DNA of 64,000 nt from Acanthosepion esculentum (GCA_964036315.1 OZ038485.1:101870341-101934340), one strand, 5' to 3'. Counted from the first letter of the stretch, positions 34,415 to 46,689 are shown. Translations and numbers: made by a program. Notes: a model not told the origin generated them from the letters alone.

Positions 34415-35073
34415 CTGTCCTGGGTGTGACAATAAACTACATCTGCATCCAGGGTAATACAATAAACTACATCCAACAGCAAGGTCTCTGATCAGGAGGT
34501 TTTGAGGAGTGTGGAACCACCTCTAAATTGCTGGTGTTCGCAGGTCCACCCTGACCCAGGGTGGTAGCACCTGTTAGGGTCTCAGCTATGGGCAAATAGT
34601 TAACCCCAAAACTGAGGTAAAAATCATTATGAAAGTGTAAAAAAAATAGGTTTTAATACCAGAAATACTTTGTAAAAAATTATTAGCAGAAATAAATTTT
34701 TGAAGGAAAAAAAAACAAACAATTACCATCAATATATTTTTGAAAAAAAAATATTACTAGCAATACATTTTTTTTAAATAATATTACTAGCAATACATTT
34801 TTTTAAAATAATATTACTAGCAATACATTTTTTTTAAAATAATATTACTAGCAATACATTTTTTTTAAATAATATTACCAGTAATACATTTTTTTAAAAT
34901 AATATTACCAGTAATACATTTTTTTTTAAATAATATTACCAGCAATACATTTTTTTTTAAATAATATTACCAGCAATAGATTTTTTAAAATAATACTATC
35001 AGCAATACATTTTTTAAAATAATACTACCAGCAATACATATTTTTAAGGAAAAAAATTATACCAGAAATAGAT
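34415..35073 (+). repeat. repeat family E with expanded internal tandem array (copy 1)
   Basis: 34415-34640 aligns with 42945-43160: 'AATAAACTACATC' twice, 'GCTGGTGTTC.CAGGTCCACCCTGA', 'CAGCTATGGGCAAATA'. It is followed by a tandem array of a ~27-bp unit (AATATTACYAGCAATACATTTTTT plus a variable T/A run), about 12 units, from about 34720 to 35073. The other copy has only about 3 units. A conserved small hairpin (CCACCCTG/CAGGGTGG) lies at about 34550. Confidence 0.8.
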
Positions 35074-35335
35074 TTTGATGTGTGTTGTATTTCTATGAAT
35101 CCAATGAGCTTGACATAATGCTTGTTGGACTCATAGAATTAGAAAAATATATACCATAGTCTTGATAAAACTAGACACATAATACTACCTTCCAAATCAA
35201 TAACTACAATTGGAATTTATCGAAACTTAATATAAAATTTGTCACAAGACTATGGTATATATTTTTCTAATTCTATGAGTCCAACAAGCATTATGTCAAG
35301 CTCATTGGATTCATAGAAATACAACACACATCAAA
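35074..35335. repeat. perfect 91-bp inverted repeat with 80-nt spacer
   Basis: Arms 35074-35164 and 35245-35335 are exact reverse complements over 91 bp, with no mismatch on manual comparison. The outer ends are TTTGATGTGTGTTG and its complement; the inner ends are ATACCATAGTCTTG and its complement. The spacer is AT-rich. It abuts the family E array on its left. No clear target-site duplication is visible and no other copy exists in the window. As RNA it would fold into a long perfect hairpin. Confidence 0.95.
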
Positions 35336-35611
35336 TATGATTTTATATTGAAAATGTTGAAAATACAGAGACACTCATCTTTAAATTTTGATGTCTGGTG
35401 TATGTGAAGTTTTAACATTGCCAATCTTATTCAGCTTTCTATGACTTATTTTTATCCTTATTGCCATCATTTTTAATTATCCCATATTTCAACAACAGTA
35501 GTTTTGTGAGAAAAGGAAACATGCTGCATGATCCTGGACATAAATTTACCACAGGAGATTCTGAATTTAATGCACTTTCAATAATTTTTGCCTTAAGTTG
35601 CTTTCTCTTAA

Positions 35612-35616
<5 letters not shown>

Positions 35617-35649
<33 letters not shown>

Positions 35650-35665
35650 AGAGAGAGAGAGAGAT
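35617..35665. repeat. (TA)n(GA)n microsatellite
   Basis: A TA run followed by a GA run. Confidence 0.95.
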
Positions 35666-35859
35666 AGTGTGCGTGTATGTTTTTGTTACTATAAAATAAG
35701 CCAGAAAGGTTAGGATAATAAAAACCCGAGTGCTCTATACCAAAAGACAGCTTCCATATGATAAAATTGTAAAAAGACAAAGTGTTCCTACCTACCATAA
35801 ATCTACCCCTTCAAGTCCAAGGTCAACCATTATATATCCAATATGTCCTCATAATCCAC

Positions 35860-35932
35860 ACATCCTCTTTTTATATCCATACAACCTCAGTAGCACTAAC
35901 TCGAGTGGCTCTTGAAACTTACAGTGGGTGAT
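35860..35932 (+). mobile_element. LINE family B 3' tail fragment
   Basis: 'CCATACAACCTCAGTAGCAC' and then 'AACTCGAGTGGCTCTTG' resemble the + orientation of the family B terminus. Short and diverged. Confidence 0.4.
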
Positions 35933-37121
35933 TTCTTGACCTAATGATTATACAGACATGAAATAGAGTCGGTAGAAATACTTTGTCTTTTTATGATTGC
36001 ATTATACAATTACATCTACATCACATCCATACATTGTATTTCACAGACAAAAAAAGAAAAAAAAAATCAGTAATTTTGTTTACAGAAAAACACTTATCAA
36101 GATGAGCAGAATTTGAAAATGATTAAAATTTTTGCGTGTGTAAAATTGATAAAAAATTATGAAAAATAAATAAATAAATAAATAAAAACAGTACTTAGAG
36201 TTTAATCAATGCAGATGAAATTTATGATAAACTAGCTTAAAAGCAGCCCTATAAGGTGGTATTTAAGCTAGCTCCTGAAGAGGGCCCTTCTTTGGGCCTT
36301 CATCACAATAGGTAGGGAGGAGTAAATGCAATAGGCAGCAATAAACTAAAGAACTCAAAATTGATTGATGCATTTAAGTATTGCCTTAATATTTAAGCTT
36401 ACCTTTTAAAAATTCAATGACAGTTCTTTTGCCACCACTTAATTTAAAGACAATTTGATGTACATAGATCCTTACTTTCTGTACAAACAATTATTTCATG
36501 AGTGACTTTCACTGGATTTCACAATTTTGATTATTCCCAAATTTATTTCCAAGTTATAAAAATTGTTATCATATAAAAAAAAAAACAAAAACACACACAC
36601 AATCATTGCCAAATACAATCACAATAATGAAAATTTGGAATCCAGCCTGAAAAGTTTTTAATTTGCTCACGGGGCTGACCTGATTCCAAAATGGAATGAT
36701 ATGTTGGGTTACGGCCTCTAGAAGTTGAAGTGACACAGTGACATTCAATTTTATTATAGTGATTTTCCAAGTATAGCTTAGATGTGGCACAAGGCCGAAA
36801 GTATGGGGCTTTCAGTGAGGATCAAACTCACTACTCAGTCATAATTTTTCTAGCGAGACATGCTTGCTAACTATTACAAAGCTTCAAGGTGCCTATTCAC
36901 TTATATTATATAGAAGTTAAAATTTGGTTTAAAAAAAAAAACATCTTTATAAAATTGCAAATTTGTTTACAAACAACTTAAATCCCTGAATGCAAAAAAA
37001 GAAAGCAGAATTACCAAATGAAACTCATTACAACTGTCAAATCTTAGAATTTAATCTGACAAGTCAACACACAAACTAAAGATGAAGAAACAAGCAAATG
37101 CTGGGAATCTCACACACACAT

Positions 37122-37122
<1 letters not shown>
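35933..37122. other. unassigned DNA with a possible SINE
   Basis: 36640-36895, read on the minus strand, carries a tRNA-like arrangement (B-box-like 'GAGTTTGATCCTCACTGAA' near 36825) and a tail leading left, so it may be another tRNA-derived SINE. The rest is AT-rich filler; an (AC) run lies at 36591-36600. Confidence 0.35.

Positions 37123-37124
<2 letters not shown>

Positions 37125-37176
<52 letters not shown>
37125..37176. repeat. (AT)n microsatellite
   Basis: 26 AT units. The DNA to its right (37180-37450) is less AT-rich and unassigned. Confidence 0.95.
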
Positions 37177-37178
<2 letters not shown>

Positions 37179-37451
37179 GGGGAAGGAAGTGTGGGCTTGT
37201 AAACAGTGACTATTAAGGCTGATATAGCAAGACTCTTCAGTAAAAGCGAATTGAGTCCTGTCGGTCACTGTGTGTTTATCTAAAAAAACTTTTTTAAATA
37301 AATACGCTAAAATTCACCTTCATCCCTGCCGTGCACCAAATGGTAGAATTTCCAACTGACACCAATTCAGTCGGGTTTCGATCCTAGCTAGAGGCCACCA
37401 GATGTCTAGCCACACTGAAGAGCTGTGATACAGTGAAACAGTGTCTGTGGA

Positions 37452-37516
37452 TTATATATATATATATATATATATATAGTGTGTGTGTGTGTATGTATGT
37501 GTGTGTGTGTGTGTGT
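37452..37516. repeat. (TA)n(TG)n microsatellite
   Basis: A TA run followed by TG/TATG units. 37517-37812 beyond it is unassigned. Confidence 0.95.
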
Positions 37517-37810
37517 TCCAGATTTAAATAAAAACTAGTATAAGCCTTAATCTTGGGCCCCAGATAAAACTAAAAATAAATGAAGATATAAAAGAGAGGA
37601 TTTGTTTATTTTCAGATTTAATGAAGCTCCTTTGAACTAATTTGAGCCACTTGAGTTGGAAGTGGGTCTTTTAAATTCTAAAAGAATTCTTGAAGGGGTC
37701 CCCATTTAGATTTTTTTTTATAAACATGGGGACACAAGGGGGCAAACATACATAATGAAGATGCTCTCAAATTCTATTACCCCATGGGGCCATTAAGAGC
37801 TAAATCCAGC

Positions 37811-37812
<2 letters not shown>

Positions 37813-37870
<58 letters not shown>

Positions 37871-38238
37871 ATACAGTTCAAAAGTTTAAGGTCACTTCTG
37901 GCAATTTTTTTTTTTTTTAAATTAGTCCAAAAAGTAATTGCTTTGTACTTTAAATAAGAGAAAATTATGATCCAGGTTGCAAAAAAGTGAGACATGATTT
38001 TTATTACAAATTTTATTATGGCAAAAATATCCTCCTTTAGCTTTGATTACTGCAGCACAAATTTTTGCAAAAGTTTCTCAAAGTTTGATAATTGATTCTA
38101 TTCATTTTTCAATGACTCTTAAGAGCTCGTTTTCATTTTTTGGATGCAAAGGTTTCACGCAATGTCAAGTTCATCCCATGCTAATTCTGTGGGTGGCTTC
38201 AAACTTTTGAACTGTAGTGTACACACACACACAATATT
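37813..38238 (-). mobile_element. Tc1-like deletion derivative inserted in a (TA)n(CA)n microsatellite
   Basis: TA at 37872-37873 and 38215-38216 flanks a 341-bp element with ends CAGTTCAAAAGTTT / AAACTTTTGAACTG. Both flanks are CA repeats (left 37858-37870, right 38219-38233), so the element split a (TA)n(CA)n tract. On the minus strand 38195-38010 reads 'LAWDELDIA', 'KNE', then 'FVLQ*SKLKEDIFAI', matching the C-terminal end of Tc1-like transposases (usual pattern LWDELDREL...AVIKAKGG). The rest of the transposase is deleted. Confidence 0.8.
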
Positions 38239-40140
38239 ACATACAGCTAGAAATATACACATCCCAAAAATATGAAATTACAAATCTATTCAAAAAATGG
38301 CAAAAAAATTACTTTCATTTTTTTATAACCATTTTAATGCATGATCAACAAATCTATATATATTAAAATCAGTGTTTTCCCTCCATTTTCTCTTCCTTAT
38401 AAAAAAAAAAAATATCATAACCCAAAAATTTCTCTTTAAATGAAATATTTTTTGTGGCCCATTGAAGACATTTTATAAACATGCAACATTATTATACACA
38501 ATCTATAACACTTGATTTGGCCAAGTGTTCAGCACTAATGTACTTGTGAAAATGCAAGCATGAATACACATTACATGTGTATGTATTTGTATATGAGTAT
38601 TGAGAAAAAATTTATTTCATATTAATCATATGGAAAAAAATCCTATTAGCTAAGGTTCACTATTAGAACATCAGCAGGATAAAAGAGAACAAAATGTATT
38701 TTAAATAAACAAGTTAACTGAAAAGGTTTTATAGTTTCTCATGCTGAAGATCTTCACTTTTCTAACTGTAGAGTCTTTCTGCACTATTTTCAAAACTTTT
38801 GATCGACTTCTGCAATTTTAAATTTTTTGGTAAGGGAGATATATATCAAATATTTTGTGCATAAGTAAAGATTATAGTCAGAAACAAAAAAAAAATGGAT
38901 TTAATTTGGAGTTAAATGGAAAGAAAAAAAATCTAACAAATAGCACCCACAGTATTATTACTTTGGAAATATGATATATAAATATTTATATGCTGGAGTT
39001 CAGAAAATTCCCCAACATTCAAAAATCCTCACCAGCAGGAAAATAAAGAAATGGTAGAGGATTGAAGACAGTTGTCTTAGGTATCAGAATGAAACAAATT
39101 CCAGTGATTTGAGAGGGTCAGTAAATAGTTGCACTTAAGCATCCATATTGCAAAAGTCCCTGACTGGTATCAGTTATCCCAAAAATAAAGAAAAAAATGG
39201 AGAGATAAGAAAATAAAGAAAAGTTTCATATATTAGAATAGATGTAGTAAGCTCGAATACATTTTTATTTGACCGAATTGTTGGACACACTTAAATTATC
39301 AATTAGGGAGAACGTGAGGGATTTCCTTATAAAAGGAGTTCCATCCTCAATTTTTTAGTACAAATTTTTGCCTAACACACAGGTTTCAAACTGCTAGGGA
39401 TGAGGGAGCAACAAAAAAAAAAAAAAAATATCTTATATATGACAAGCAGTTCATAGAATTTCCCTACTAATAAAAGCAGTCAATTCAGACTATATGCATT
39501 GTGTTGTTTAACACAGCAAGAATGAACCTCTCCCCTAGCGAAAAGATATCTAATCTGATTTTCAGCAATTGGCAGAGGCTGACCAACTTTAGTAAGATAA
39601 TGGTAATATTAGCCGTTTCCTTATAAGAAAACTTTTGCCATTCATTGACTGAACAGCCAGTGCCAGTTGACATTTATAAAATCTTTCTATCGAAACAACT
39701 TTCCTAGAAAATATATTTCATAAATCTAGTAACTGTTATTGGTCTGTTATTGATGGGGCCTTCCTTCGTAACATTTTCTTCCAACTAGTACGGAATGTCA
39801 ACATCTTGATTATGTTATTATTTTCTCTTTGAGTTACTGTGACGCTGAGGCTGTGAGGTGGTTAAACATTATTTCTAAGCAGAAAAAGTGTTAAGCCCAA
39901 AATGAAATATAAACTGGAAGATAGATAGAAAGAGAAAACAGAAGACATTTTCCCTGGTAATGTAGAAGTGAAGAAAGGGCCATCTGGGTTACCTCACCCG
40001 TACGAATTGGAACGGTGCACCATGAGTTTATTTTTTTATCTATCGAAAATCTGGCATGCAGGTAAAGCAAATTGGGAAATGGCTTTATCTCTTTCTTGGA
40101 AATTAGAAAAACATGTCACTGGTGAAAAGAGAAGTAGATG
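38239..40140. other. unassigned AT-rich DNA
   Basis: AT-rich with A runs (38400, 38888, 39413-39428). No recognisable gene or transposon. The frames 39485-39673 (minus) and 39968-40159 (plus) have no recognisable motif. Confidence 0.45.
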
Positions 40141-40360
40141 GGAATTATATTTTCATTAGCAAAAACGAATTGAAAAATGAAAACAGAGAATGAACCTGCT
40201 GTGAGGGTGAAAATCGATCCATCATAACAGGCAAGTGATCTGGTTCATGTTTCCGCTAAGATGTAGACCAGCCCAAGGAGGGAAACAGCATGTCCGTTTG
40301 TTGAGAATTCAAATAAACAAATATATTTTCATTGGCAAAAACAAATTGAGAAATAATTTT
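40141..40360 (+). repeat. imperfect ~175-bp spaced duplication
   Basis: 'ATATTTTCATTAGCAAAAAC' at 40148 and 'ATATTTTCATTGGCAAAAAC' at 40322 each continue with GAATTGA/AAATTGA and an AGAAAT or AAAAAT stretch, showing a local duplication of about 35 bp spaced 174 bp apart. Confidence 0.6.
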
Positions 40361-41764
40361 TATCTATCACTCCGAAGGTTAAAATGAGAAGTTGATCAGG
40401 TTTGTGTTTTCACTGGAGAGGTAGGTCTAGGAAAAGAGTCAGAAAATTGAAATTAATGAGGAGAATAAACCACAACCTTTCTCCTACGCACTTTAAAAAT
40501 CATATTTGTCATAAAGACAGTTATGCCAGCCCTAAGAAGTGGGCAAAGTTAGAATACCGAGAAGGAAGGGGCAAAATTTAGCACTGCCTGTACCAAGTAG
40601 CAGTGTGAGATGTGAAGTGAAGTAGGTTGGAGTTAAGGGAGGAGCAATCCCTGTGACTACTCACAAGAAAGCAGAAATAGAGAACAAAGAAAACCTTTAT
40701 TGGAATTAATGAAAATTGGGGAATCACCAAATCTCCAGAACCCTTCAGCCCCATACCAGTTTTGGGCCAAAGTGCATATAAGCAGATGACTTTGGGGAGC
40801 GCAGAAACTTTAGGCTGAGAACCTACATCAAGTGCCTCTAAAATCCACATCAGCTGCCATCAGATTTCCTGATTCCAAGACTTTGAACCCAGCTCCTCCA
40901 GTTTAGACAAGGCCCAGTGTCACTATAGAGATTGATGCAGGAAGGGTTATTTTTGTTGTACCAAGAGCTATATAAACCAATTGAAGATGAAGCCCACGAA
41001 TCTCGCTTTTTTATTTTCTGTCATGAAGATATTTTTTTTTCTTAATATAGCACCCACCACAGCTTGAAACAGCGCTGCGAGACTACAACCTTCGATTTTC
41101 CACTGCTCTGAGATCAAGAACACAGTGTGGGCAGAGGTGGTGTGACCAGCGACCAACAACCAGCTTGAACCAGTGTCAACATTAACCAGTGCAGAGTTAA
41201 CCCCATGGTTAAAAATATTCTAACACCTTGAGGACCGGACCACTAAACTGTGGTTAAACCACCAGGTGTAGGCAGCAGCAAAGGGTGTTATATTATTTGG
41301 TGACTGTGACCAGGGATGTGACCCTGTTGGCTAGTGGTGTTATATTACATGTTATATCCACTTTCAACAGCTGCAACAGCTAAAGTCCTCAAGTGATGTG
41401 ATTTCTGTCATTTGGTACGGTTCTTTGTGATTATGTAGCATCAGTCCACAATGTTTAAAGAAAGATTGTCTTCACCAAAATCCACAAACATCACTATAAA
41501 AAAAAAAAAAAAGTATCTATTTGAAATGAATGTTGAAAGATTTGTTATATGAACTTAAATGCATTTCAAAACCTGATAAATGATTGGGAAAAAAATTTAG
41601 CACTGCACCTTTATATAAATACATTCATGTGTGCCTAAAAAATAAAATGAACAGGACTGTATTATTTTTCAAATTAACAATTTTTTCCTGCTATGCAATC
41701 TTTCAGATAGACAATGTGTCCTCACTCCACGGGGAATATAGGGCCACACAACCTCACGAGGCTA
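40361..41764. other. unassigned, partly GC-richer DNA
   Basis: 40520-41400 is visibly less AT-rich than its surroundings and is probably an old repeat. A B-box-like 'GGGTTCAAAGTC' lies on the minus strand near 40890, and small palindromic pieces (CCATGGTTAA / GTGGTTAAACC) near 41200-41270. A 90-codon minus frame (40850-40578) has no recognised domain. Not assigned. Confidence 0.35.
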
Positions 41765-42040
41765 GATGTTGCTGCTGTCTTTTCTGTAACAAGCAAGCTT
41801 TTTATGGTTGCCAGCCCCACACCCAACTAGTTTTGAATTCAGAGTTATCCTCTCCTAAACTGGTTTCCAAGCAAGGCTAGAAAGCCCAGTCTATCCTGCT
41901 ATTTGACCCATAGCTGGAGAAGGGATAAAAAATGGATTCATACCTTTCCCAAAGGTATTTGCATGTAAGTAGATACAACCTCCACTGGAATTTGAACTTG
42001 GCAAGTTGATCCCATTTTCTATACTGATAACCACAACACT
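41765..42040 (-). mobile_element. SINE group S1, minus strand
   Basis: The tRNA-like head at the right ('GTGTTGTGGTTATCAGTATA'; B box AAGTTCAAATTCC near 41990) is followed by 'CTACTTACATGCAAATACC' and 'TTTGGGAAAGGTATGAATCC', then 'AATAGCAGGATAGACTGGGC' and 'TTTCTAGCCTTGCTTGG'. The left end is near 41770, in a GC-richer tail. Confidence 0.8.
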
Positions 42041-42944
42041 ACTCACAGTCTTAGAGTCATGTTAAAAATACATTTGACATAAAATTAGAATTTCAAAAGG
42101 TATTAAAAACCAAAGTAATGGCCTTATGAGTACACATCATATAAGGAAACAAATCTATCAATATACTTATAAATTATTATAATGAAAAAATAAATTAATT
42201 AAACATGCAAAGATAAATTCTTTCATATAAGCTAATTTGAAATAAATGCATTACTATATTTAAAGACACTCTCTTACACAAGTTACACAAATACACACTT
42301 ATTTAAATTAAGTTACGTAACAGACCAGCAGCAAAATACTAGTTGATGACCCTTAATTAGTTTAAAAGAACAAGACACACACACACACACACAGCAAGAC
42401 AAAGTCCTATCATACAAGACGCGTCATAGCATGGCTGTGGTTAGAATTAAAATCTCTGCTCTGTCAGTTATCTCCCAGGCTGCAGAGATCATTTGATTGA
42501 TCTGTGTGCAACTGTGCTTACAGAAAAAAGAAGAAAAAAAGAAGAAAAAAAGAAAAGGTCATTTAGTTTCACAAAGGTCAACTTATTCAATTCTACTCTC
42601 TCCCTCCTCTATGTAGCAAAAACAGATTTTTGGAAAGAATAAATAAAGTCATGATTTAATGAAGAGCGTTCAACTGGGCTGATTATTTGCAAACAAATGA
42701 CTGTTACATTTTTTATGATAATAAAATCTTTAAAAATGCTTTTATCTATAAGTATATCAAAGTCAATGTAAAAATCTATCATAGAATATCTTCCATGGTT
42801 GTGCATATTGCGACAGATGATACAGTATTAAACATGAATTAAGTTTTAAGAATGTATACAAAAAAAAAAAAAAAATTAAAAATGTATTTTTCTGCCAACC
42901 AGCATTATAACTATATAGGTTCACCTATTGTCCTCCTAGGTCTC
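42041..42944. other. unassigned AT-rich DNA
   Basis: Contains an (AC) run at 42374-42393 and an AAG-rich stretch near 42525-42555. Nothing else recognised. Confidence 0.45.
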
Positions 42945-43248
42945 GTCTTGGGTATGACGATAAACTACATCCACGTCCATGGTAAGACGATAAACTATGT
43001 CCAACAGCAAGGCCTTTAATCAGGAGCTTTTGAAGGGCGTAGAACCACCTCTTAATTGCTGGTGTTCCCAGGTCCACCCTGACTCAGGGTGGTAGTACCT
43101 GTCAGGGTCCCAGCTATGGGCAAATACTTAACGCCCCCAAACTGGGGTCAAAATGTGTGAAAATAGGTTTTAATACCAGCAAAACATTTTTGAAAAAACA
43201 AATATTACCAGCAATACATTTTTGAAGAAAAAAATATTACCAGAAATA

Positions 43249-43280
<32 letters not shown>
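42945..43280 (+). repeat. repeat family E (copy 2), short array
   Basis: Aligns with 34415-34640, then carries about three array units (ATATTACCAGCAATACATTTTT type, 43158-43250) and an A30-type tract at 43254-43280. The copy 1 inverted repeat is not present. Confidence 0.8.
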
Positions 43281-43299
43281 TTACCAAAAATAACTATTT

Positions 43300-43395
43300 T
43301 GTCGGCATTAAATAACCCATTGAGGTTGATATTCCGTAAAACAGTGCTGGCATTAATTGACTCACTGAGGTTGATATGCCGTAAAACATAACCAA
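43300..43395 (+). repeat. ~57-bp tandem duplication
   Basis: 'GAGGTTGATATTCCGTAAAA' at 43323 and 'GAGGTTGATATGCCGTAAAA' at 43368, each preceded by a 'GGCATTAA' segment, show two tandem units. Confidence 0.75.
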
Positions 43396-43535
43396 CCAAT
43401 CCTCCTAGGTCTTTTGAACAGGAGTAAAGGTTTATCCCTTGTTTCTGGTTCCTTCTAAAGTATTTTTCCTTCTCTTTCACTCCCATTAGACCCTTGCAGC
43501 TTAGTGACATTATCACCTTCCTTGGATTGAATTGA
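43395..43535 (-). repeat. dispersed repeat family F
   Basis: Its reverse complement matches 26915-27075 through 'GGATAAACCTTTACTCCTGT' and 'TCAAAAGACC'. The right-hand part ('TAGTGACATTATCACCTTCC') matches 46015-46050. Confidence 0.65.
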
Positions 43536-44620
43536 TAAAAGGAAAAAACAAAAAAAATAGACACACACATTTTAGATATTGACTAACAAACTCTGACTTA
43601 TCCTGGCAAGGTTTTATATCAACATTTAGAATGAATCTTATGTTTTTTAACTTAAAAAATGTGAATTTAATACTCAACTCGTTTAATTTATTAAATGCAT
43701 TTTTCAAAAGAAAAGTAAACAATTTTTATTTTTACTGGTTAAATGTACAAGAAAACAGTTTACAAATTATTTAAACTTACACAAAGATTTAAAAGTTAAT
43801 ATTGCAATAATTAATAGATGCTAACTTCTATTTAATATTATACTTACATACATTTTATATATATATTTATTATATAATATAGGCAATAAGCTTTGAAAAT
43901 AGATTTTGCATTTCCTTAATATTACTGATAAAATGTAAACAAGACAATCCCTTGCTTAAAAAGGGAACTGTATCATTACACATTAGTAGTTTTTAACCTC
44001 CCCACCCGAATTGTCATACGTTAAATAAACAACATTCTCATCATGCAAAATATTATCAATGATAATGTGCGATAAGGAAGAAAATAAAGTGTAACAAACA
44101 TTGTTTTTTTGTCTGTTAATATATTTTAATAACATCTTCGTAATAATGCAGCCATAGTATTTGAAAAATAATATCAGTATTTTTTTTCTTAGATGTGTCA
44201 GTGTAAAAGAAAACAGTGACAATAAAAATATTTTTAGTTGTTTCAGGGAAATCTAGAAAAATCTCCCAAATTTCATTTGAATTCAAAAGTGTTATTCTTT
44301 AATGCACATATAGTTAATAATACTTACTTTTGGATAATCTAAAGACTTCATTTTTAAAAATCTTTTCACATCCCTAACTACATTCTGTAACATCCTGGTT
44401 GAATGTTATAAAATACAAGTATAATTCTATTAATCAAAAATTATATATCATGTTGGATCAATAAGTCAGTAGCCTGATACATAGATCATAGCTGAATTTT
44501 GAACTGAAATTGTTCACTGTATAATGTTCCCTTCATATGATTAATAATCACAAATGAGTTAAGTGTATTGTCATGGAATGTTGAAAAATTATTTCTTGTG
44601 TTTAATATTTTGTTCATCAA
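43536..44620. other. unassigned, very AT-rich DNA
   Basis: No gene, RNA or transposon recognised. Confidence 0.45.
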
Positions 44621-44621
44621 T

Positions 44622-44990
44622 AGGATATGGCCTAGTGGTTAGAATGATAACATTGCAACCACAAGACCCCAGTCTGTCGATTTGTCAGGGAGGTTTAGGA
44701 AGATGATCTCAGTATGCAGCACCATCAGAAAGCGCCGCCAAAACCATACTACTTGTTGTTTCAAGCTCAAACACTGTCGCACAAGTCATCATGACCGAGG
44801 ATTCGAATATACTGGCCTTGATCATATACTGATCATGTCAGGTTATGCACTTCCTCTGATAAAACTGTAACCCAGGTCCAGTGATTATAGCAGCAATATA
44901 AACCACAGGTTAGCTTTATAGGTTCTGAAGAAACACAAGTGTGCCTGAGCAGGTGTCTGCTCAGGTATTAGCTCGTCACCCTTTAAGACT
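44622..44990 (+). mobile_element. SINE group S2, plus strand
   Basis: Head 'ATGGCCTAGTGGTTAGAATG' (A-box-like) at 44628, a long body, then 'CTTTATAGGTTCTGAAGAAA' and 'TGTCTGCTCAGGTATTAGCT' at the tail. It matches the reversed copies at 5.4 and 24.5 kb. Confidence 0.72.
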
Positions 44991-45039
44991 TCATAGTCTC
45001 CAAAGACTATGAGACCACACACACACTGGGATGTTATTC

Positions 45040-45300
45040 ACCAGATTCATTTCTCAAAATCTAGCACAAAGTTATAAGTTATTATGACGGAGAATTTTAG
45101 CCTTGTTCAACTACTGATCACATCATATTATGCGTTCTATCCCAGAAACTCTAACTAAAGTCAGCTCAGCATAATTGCAATATAAACTACAGTTTGGCTC
45201 TGTGGGTGTTGAAGAAACAAATCTGCTCGGGATAGTGTCTGCAACAGGGATTAGCTAGCCACTACAAATATTCAAGCATTAGCCAGCCATTATACCATTA
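45040..45300 (+). mobile_element. SINE group S2, head-truncated
   Basis: Starts in the body and runs to 'GGGTGTTGAAGAAACAAATC', 'AGTGTCTGCAACAGGGATTA' and 'GCTAGCCACT'. This repeats the 3' portion of the copy just upstream in the same orientation. Confidence 0.72.
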
Positions 45301-46623
45301 TTATTTATATCTAATAAGCCTCAGCTTAGATATTCTTTTCTTTTGAAAATCATTCAATACCATTGAAAGGTTAACTGATACTTGGTTCAACATGAAGAGA
45401 GGATTTTATAGGGACTAGAACTTTTTTACAACACGCTGATGTGTTGAAATCTTCATAGTTATTTTTGAAGTTATCGCTAACGTTTTTATTGAAATTTACA
45501 AACTCTACATTTCGTTCAATTTCAGAAATTGAAAGAAATGTAATCAATTGATGAAATATAAAAACAAATATGCAAAAAACAAATATTGCATTTTTATTAA
45601 ATAAGTATGTTATTTTAATCATTAAATTTTTTTTAGAATAGTGAGAGTATTTGTATGTTAAATAAGAAAACTTAATTTTTCCCCCAAATTTATGAAATTA
45701 ATGCTAAGCTACACACCCTAGTAAAACCAACTGTACTTTGTACCCACTTACCTGTTTGTACTTCTCTCTAAAATTTGGTTTTAGATTGGTCAAGGTATGG
45801 ATACTTTAGAAGGTGGGATGGACTGGCTAACAGAAGTCAAAGAATTTTATATATAGATTAACATTTAAAAATATTTAAAAATATACACAATCTAAGCATC
45901 TTTAAACAACAATTACTTTAGAAATTTTGCTTTGTTAACAAAAGAATTTTTCATCTTTTGATAACAAAAATGGATTTAATATGTAGAATTGATTCTTCTC
46001 TTTCACTCACAGAAACCCTTTGCATCTTAGTAACATTATCACCTTCCTTGGAAGAAATGATTAAAGAAAATTAAAAAATAACATTATGATTAGTATTCTT
46101 ATTCAATATATAAGTTTATTTAAATATAATGCTAACATTCTTTTAATGTTGGCCAATTTATAGGAGAAATATAGCCTTTTGTTGAGTCACTCTTAGAGTT
46201 GAATGTATTTTGCCACACACTCAAATATACATTCATGAAGAGTAGCCAATCTCCAAGCATTTCCCTTCCAACCATAGATATACAAAGAATCAATAACATT
46301 CATGAAATTTGCCAAGCATTTTGGCATGCAAGCTGATGTATTAAAAACTTTACAGCATAATTTGACAATAAAACAAACAGCAACAATGTACGAATCAATG
46401 CATGCTTATGTAAATGCTCAAACTTCTTTCTCAATACACCAACACTGATTAGGGGGGAAAATAAAATAAGAAATGAAAAATAAAAACTTGGATCTATAAT
46501 CTAAGCAATGCCCAACTTTCAACCTAAATATGAAGTTTCACTTTCAGGGGCAAAGATAAAACAGTAACATTATCGCGTGAATCAAAAATCCATAAACGAA
46601 AACAATTTAGTCATAACAATGAA

Positions 46624-46627
<4 letters not shown>
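45301..46627. other. unassigned AT-rich DNA with a family F trace
   Basis: 45995-46065 resembles the right-hand part of family F. The rest is AT-rich without recognisable features. Confidence 0.45.
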
Positions 46628-46671
<44 letters not shown>

Positions 46672-46689
46672 TCAGACAGACACACACAA
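46628..46689. repeat. (TA)n(CA)n microsatellite
   Basis: TA run, then CA with CAGACA interruptions. Confidence 0.95.

Noticed and set aside
36586..36602. CRISPR-like or regularly spaced repeats
   Set aside because: Only simple AC repeats; no spaced direct repeats anywhere in the window resemble CRISPR.
36640..36895. Additional SINE family on the minus strand
   Set aside because: B-box-like site present but no second copy in the window to confirm; kept only as a note in the region entry.
40578..40850. 90-codon minus-strand frame as a gene
   Set aside because: No recognisable domain, no splice or promoter context, and it lies in a probable old repeat.
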